Below, piece by piece: positions 5,154-7,868 of a stretch of 7,868 nucleotides of DNA. The stretch is from Chrysiogenales bacterium (GTDB lineage: Bacteria > Acidobacteriota > Aminicenantia > UBA2199). The stretch lies in contig SPCN01000097.1 of the NCBI GenBank assembly GCA_004525465.1, forward strand, positions 1-7,868, written 5' to 3'. The notes under the pieces were generated by a model that saw only the letters and a program-made list of their open reading frames with translations, was not told the origin of the DNA and made no database searches. The position numbers were made by a program, and so were the translations under genes. Numbering within the stretch: the first letter of the stretch is position 1; each line of letters starts with the position of its first letter.

Positions 5154-6718
5154 ACGATTTCCTCCTTTCAACTGAAGGCAACAGTGCAAGCAACTCTTTT
5201 GCCGACCTGCTGTCCGTGGATGCCGACGCCCACCTGCAGAAACTGGCGGCCTGCATGTTCCCCTCTCCCGCCCAGCTTCCCGTGGAGTTGGTGCGCGCCT
5301 CCCTGAAAAGAGGGGCCTCCACAGTGGACGTTCAGGTGCGGAACCGGTATCTGACCATCAGCGATAACGGGGACGGGATCAGCAGCAGCCAGTGGCTTTC
5401 CCTGGCCTGCGCTTTTGACTCCGGACGTAACGCCACGGACAGGGAAAAAGCCATCGCCGCCCTGCAAAGTGAATCCAGCCCAGGAATCGGTCTGCTGGCT
5501 GTTTCGATCCCGGGAAACCTGGGCATCAAAATCGAAAGCTCAGGCAGCGAGGGCAAAGGAACCATGCATATCGAATCCGGACATATGCGCCAACTGGATT
5601 CTTCCGCTTGGATCTTGGGTACCCGCATTTCGATCTCCCGCAGCCGAGGACCGGCGGAAGCAGAAAAAAAACTGATCCGTGAATTGTGTGCCGCCGTTCC
5701 CCAGGATATCATGCTCAACGGCAATAAGCTGGAAAAAAAGTCTTTGCTGAGGAAGCCCCTGGCCCAACGGGAAATCGATCTCAGCCCAGGCTGCAACCAA
5801 GCATCCATAGCCATACCGTCCCGAGGCGATGTTTGCCGGATATGGCTTCTGGACCAGGGCATTCCCTGGCAGGCCTTCACCAGCGCTTCCTATCATGGCC
5901 TGGTCTTTGAAGCTGCCCTGGAAAGCGGTTCACCGCCATCAGCTTCATGTTTTTCCATACTGGCCAAAGCTGCCGGGCAGCTTTATCTATGGCTGGCCGC
6001 GCACTACATGTCCTTTCCTGAAAAATATCAGGAACGCATCGAAGAACTCATTTTCAAAAAAGAGCGCCTCTATGGCGATCTCCAACTGTTCTCGGCCTTC
6101 AGCCCCTTCCGTCTGTGGCGTTCAAAGCGCCGCCTGAACCTTGAGGAGTTGCGCCGCAAAGCGGAAAATGAGACCCTATACGCTCTACCCCTTGGCAGTG
6201 ATCCCAGCCTTGTTCTCAGTCGCCATGAACAAGCTTTGCTGCTGACTCCCCTGCAAAAGGACTTTCTGCTCAACCACTTGCACCTGCCTCTTGTCGAGCC
6301 GGCCGTCCATATGGAAACGGTCGGCAAACTGAATGGAAGATTTTCTTTCTACTTGCGAAAAATGATCCGGCTTGCTGCCGCACTCCCACAGCGCCTGGTT
6401 AAAATTCTGCCACCCGACCAGATGGATAGTGAAGAAAAATATTTATGCCGTGAACTGATGAACCATTGGCAACACCGGCAGCTTGGCGATACGCCGGGGC
6501 GGCCGTCGATCCCCCTGACCGTGGTCATGGTAGGCGGCCGCGGCCTGGCTCCTGCATTTTGGCTGAATGCAGGCCAGGACAGAGTGCTGCATATCAGACG
6601 CCGGCATCCTTTGATCCGCCAGGCGCTATGCTGTGTCCGCCGTGACCCGGCCAATAGCGAATTGATCTTTGCGGCACTGGCTCCGGACATTTTTGACAGC
6701 CGGCGCTTATTGTTTTAA
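5150..6718 (+). CDS. Degenerate GHKL ATPase-like companion protein, 522 residues
   Basis: The N-terminal 165 residues keep the outline of a Bergerat-fold ATPase: E46-L-V-R-A50-S-L-K53-R-G55 at the N-box position, D72-x-G74-x-G76 in the SDNGDGIS motif, G112-I-G114 before the LLAVS segment, and the LGTRISISR strand (156-164). The N-box Asn that coordinates Mg-ATP is Ala (A50) and the usual Asp is Lys (K53), so ATP turnover may be lost. Later segments align by eye with the preceding protein: LNGNKL (189-194), CRIWLLDQGIPW (229-240), and near the C-terminus a hydrophobic strand followed by RRRHPLIRQAL, similar to C-terminal parts of Hsp90-like proteins. There is no convincing membrane segment, so it is probably cytoplasmic. 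The ATG at 5150 is preferred over 5144 for its Shine-Dalgarno spacing and ATGA overlap; the longer form would add two residues. Tight coupling to the large ATPase gene suggests the products form a complex. Confidence 0.75.
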   Translation: MNDFLLSTEGNSASNSFADLLSVDADAHLQKLAACMFPSPAQLPVELVRASLKRGASTVDVQVRNRYLTISDNGDGISSSQWLSLACAFDSGRNATDREKAIAALQSESSPGIGLLAVSIPGNLGIKIESSGSEGKGTMHIESGHMRQLDSSAWILGTRISISRSRGPAEAEKKLIRELCAAVPQDIMLNGNKLEKKSLLRKPLAQREIDLSPGCNQASIAIPSRGDVCRIWLLDQGIPWQAFTSASYHGLVFEAALESGSPPSASCFSILAKAAGQLYLWLAAHYMSFPEKYQERIEELIFKKERLYGDLQLFSAFSPFRLWRSKRRLNLEELRRKAENETLYALPLGSDPSLVLSRHEQALLLTPLQKDFLLNHLHLPLVEPAVHMETVGKLNGRFSFYLRKMIRLAAALPQRLVKILPPDQMDSEEKYLCRELMNHWQHRQLGDTPGRPSIPLTVVMVGGRGLAPAFWLNAGQDRVLHIRRRHPLIRQALCCVRRDPANSELIFAALAPDIFDSRRLLF

Positions 6719-6722
6719 AATA

Positions 6723-6740
6723 CAGGGAATAATTTTCCTG
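6723..6740 (+). other. Small hairpin before the DUF3014 gene
   Basis: CAGGGAA (6723-6729) and TTTCCTG (6734-6740) form a seven-pair stem with one G-U wobble and a TAAT loop. It sits directly upstream of the AGAGG Shine-Dalgarno (6743-6747) and right after the stop of the previous gene. With no T-run it is not a standard terminator. It could mark mRNA processing or tune expression of the last gene, or be chance. Confidence 0.3.
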
Positions 6741-6753
6741 AAAGAGGTAAAAA

Positions 6754-7542
6754 ATGCCTGCCTATCAAAAAATCGTCTGGATCGGTTTGGGCGTGACCGT
6801 GATTGCCATTCTCTCCCTGAGTTATTTTATGTTTTTGGCTCCGGAATCACCGCAAAAAACTCCGGACCTGCCTGAACCGGCCGCGTTACTCAAACTCCAG
6901 GAAGCGGCTGCTCCGGCCGATGTGGAAGTGGATGATCCCAACATCACCCCCCTTGATCTGGTTCTGGAACAAAGCGACGATTCGGTCAGGGAACTAATCG
7001 CTGCCGCTGCAGTTCCCGCCGCCTGGCACGAATGGAGCCGTCAGAAAGACATGATTCGCATGGTGGTGGCGGCAGTGGACAATATCGCCAATGGTCTCAG
7101 CCCGGCTGCGCAGCTACCATTCCTGGCCCCGGCGGATAAATTTTCAGTCATTGAAAAAAACGGTACCATCATTCTTGACCCCCGAAGTTTCCGGCGTTAC
7201 GACCATATGGCAAACGCTTTTTTATCCGTCTCGGATAAGATCTTGATCACCTGGTATAAAACACTGCGCCCCACCCTGGAGAAAGCATTCAAGGAACTGG
7301 GTTATCCCGGCATTACTTTTTCACAAAGATTGCAGCAAGCCATCGAGCAATTGCTCCAAGTGCCATCTATTTATAAAGATGTTAAATTGGAGAAAAAGGT
7401 CCTGAGTTTCGCTTTCGCTGATGTCAACCTGGAAAATCTCAATCCGGCTCAGAAACAGTTGTTGCGTATGGGCCCCGGCAATACGGCGCGCATTCGGAAA
7501 AAACTGCGTGAACTGGCCGCCGGATTGAACAAGATTCGTTAA
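6754..7542 (+). CDS. DUF3014 family membrane-anchored protein, 262 residues
   Basis: One N-terminal membrane helix (about residues 7-28) is followed by a proline/alanine-rich linker (30-60) and a soluble, mostly helical domain. The domain carries the conserved blocks I associate with DUF3014 (PF11219): LEQSDDSVRE (71-80), VDNIANG (108-114), RRYDHMANAF (147-156), ELGYPG (181-186), and the most diagnostic stretch from F221-A-D to QKQLLRMGPGN (233-243). The length is normal for the family, so it looks complete. No biochemical role of the family is known to me. By topology the domain is probably periplasmic, the same side as the transglutaminase-like domain encoded two genes earlier. AGAGG at 6743-6747 sets the ATG with a six-base spacer. 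It follows the companion ATPase gene after 35 bases and is the last gene before a convergent neighbour. Confidence 0.82.
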   Translation: MPAYQKIVWIGLGVTVIAILSLSYFMFLAPESPQKTPDLPEPAALLKLQEAAAPADVEVDDPNITPLDLVLEQSDDSVRELIAAAAVPAAWHEWSRQKDMIRMVVAAVDNIANGLSPAAQLPFLAPADKFSVIEKNGTIILDPRSFRRYDHMANAFLSVSDKILITWYKTLRPTLEKAFKELGYPGITFSQRLQQAIEQLLQVPSIYKDVKLEKKVLSFAFADVNLENLNPAQKQLLRMGPGNTARIRKKLRELAAGLNKIR

Positions 7543-7601
7543 AACAAATTAACTGAATTGGATTTTCAACTACTTGTATATCGTTTCCGGTCCGCTATCT
7601 G

Positions 7602-7628
7602 AAAAAAGTCGTTATACTTCTGTTTTTT
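7602..7628. terminator. Weak candidate terminator in the convergent gap
   Basis: Between the two convergent genes, AAAAGT (7604-7609) and ACTTCT (7616-7621) can pair around a six-base loop. On the minus strand the stem has six pairs with one wobble and its 3' arm runs into T residues (down to 7602). On the plus strand one pair is an A-C mismatch, but T6 at 7623-7628 follows. The stem is short and A/T-rich. No stronger terminator is visible in 7543-7630, so it is offered only as the best candidate. Confidence 0.25.
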
Positions 7629-7630
7629 GC

Positions 7631-7837
7631 TTATTCCGCCACTTTTACATTGGCGGCTTTGGGACCCTTGTCTTCCTGGATGACTTCAAAAGTAACATCC
7701 TGACCCTCTTCCAGGGTTTTGAATCCTTCCTGAGAGACGATGGCCGAATGATGGACAAAGATGTCCTTGCCGTCTTCCCCGTGGATGAAACCATAGCCTT
7801 TCTTGGCATCAAACCATTTCACTTTTCCTTTTAACAT
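7631..7837 (-). CDS. Cold-shock domain protein, 68 residues
   Basis: A complete single-domain CspA-family protein that binds single-stranded nucleic acid and acts as an RNA chaperone in the cytoplasm. Both RNA-binding motifs are intact: RNP1 as K13-G-Y-G-F-I18 and RNP2 as D25-I-F-V-H-H-S31. The start LKGKVKWFDAKKG and the end GPKAANV are typical, and the 68-residue length is normal. AAGGAA (minus strand, 7852-7847) lies nine bases ahead of the ATG at 7837. The promoter, and any long cold-shock 5' leader, would lie beyond the right edge. It converges on the DUF3014 gene and is unlikely to be functionally tied to the operon. The family is certain; the paralogue within the family cannot be named. 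Confidence 0.96.
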   Translation of the reverse strand: MLKGKVKWFDAKKGYGFIHGEDGKDIFVHHSAIVSQEGFKTLEEGQDVTFEVIQEDKGPKAANVKVAE

Positions 7838-7868
7838 TGTTGTTTATTCCTTGTAAATTAAAATCTAT

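Noticed and set aside
5332..5896. Overlapping minus-strand open frames opposite the companion ATPase gene
   Set aside because: They lack recognisable motifs and a good ribosome-binding site and are explained by the codon use of the plus-strand gene.
7574..7834. Plus-strand open frame of 86 codons at the right end
   Set aside because: It is the exact complement region of the cold-shock gene, whose RNP1 and RNP2 motifs are unmistakable.

Overview
The window is protein-coding, moderately GC-rich bacterial chromosome with no rRNA, tRNA, CRISPR array or insertion sequence visible. Several products carry export or membrane signals and a periplasm-facing enzyme, so a diderm (Gram-negative) bacterium is likely. 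I cannot name the lineage. An uncultured or anaerobic bacterium would fit the rubrerythrin-like gene, but that is a guess.

Layout: (1) 1-666, minus strand, the 5' part of an LPG-synthase-TM/UPF0104 family membrane protein that runs off the left edge. (2) 667-833, a divergent intergenic region with a good sigma70-type promoter on each strand. (3) 834-7542, plus strand, six genes with gaps of 39, 30 and 15 bases, an ATGA overlap, then a 35-base gap, so probably one transcription unit: a rubrerythrin-like four-helix protein, a 4-oxalocrotonate-tautomerase-like protein, an exported UlaG-like metallo-beta-lactamase-fold hydrolase, a 932-residue membrane protein, a 522-residue companion, and a membrane-anchored DUF3014 protein. 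(4) 7631-7837, minus strand, a cold-shock protein convergent with the operon.

The striking part is 2355-7542. The 932-residue protein starts with an intact Bergerat-fold (GHKL/Hsp90-like) ATPase domain, crosses the membrane, carries a transglutaminase-like cysteine-protease domain with a complete Cys-His-Asp triad on the predicted periplasmic side, crosses back, and ends in a cytoplasmic domain. The next gene looks like a full-length diverged paralogue of its cytoplasmic parts. It lacks the whole membrane/transglutaminase section, and its ATP site has lost the Mg-binding Asn of the N-box. The simplest reading is a heteromeric assembly of one active ATPase and one pseudo-ATPase that transmits a nucleotide-driven conformational change across the membrane to a periplasmic peptidase or transglutaminase. 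The DUF3014 protein and the exported hydrolase would be envelope-side partners. I know of no characterised system with this make-up. The assembly and its function are inference; the motifs and gene order are read directly from the sequence.
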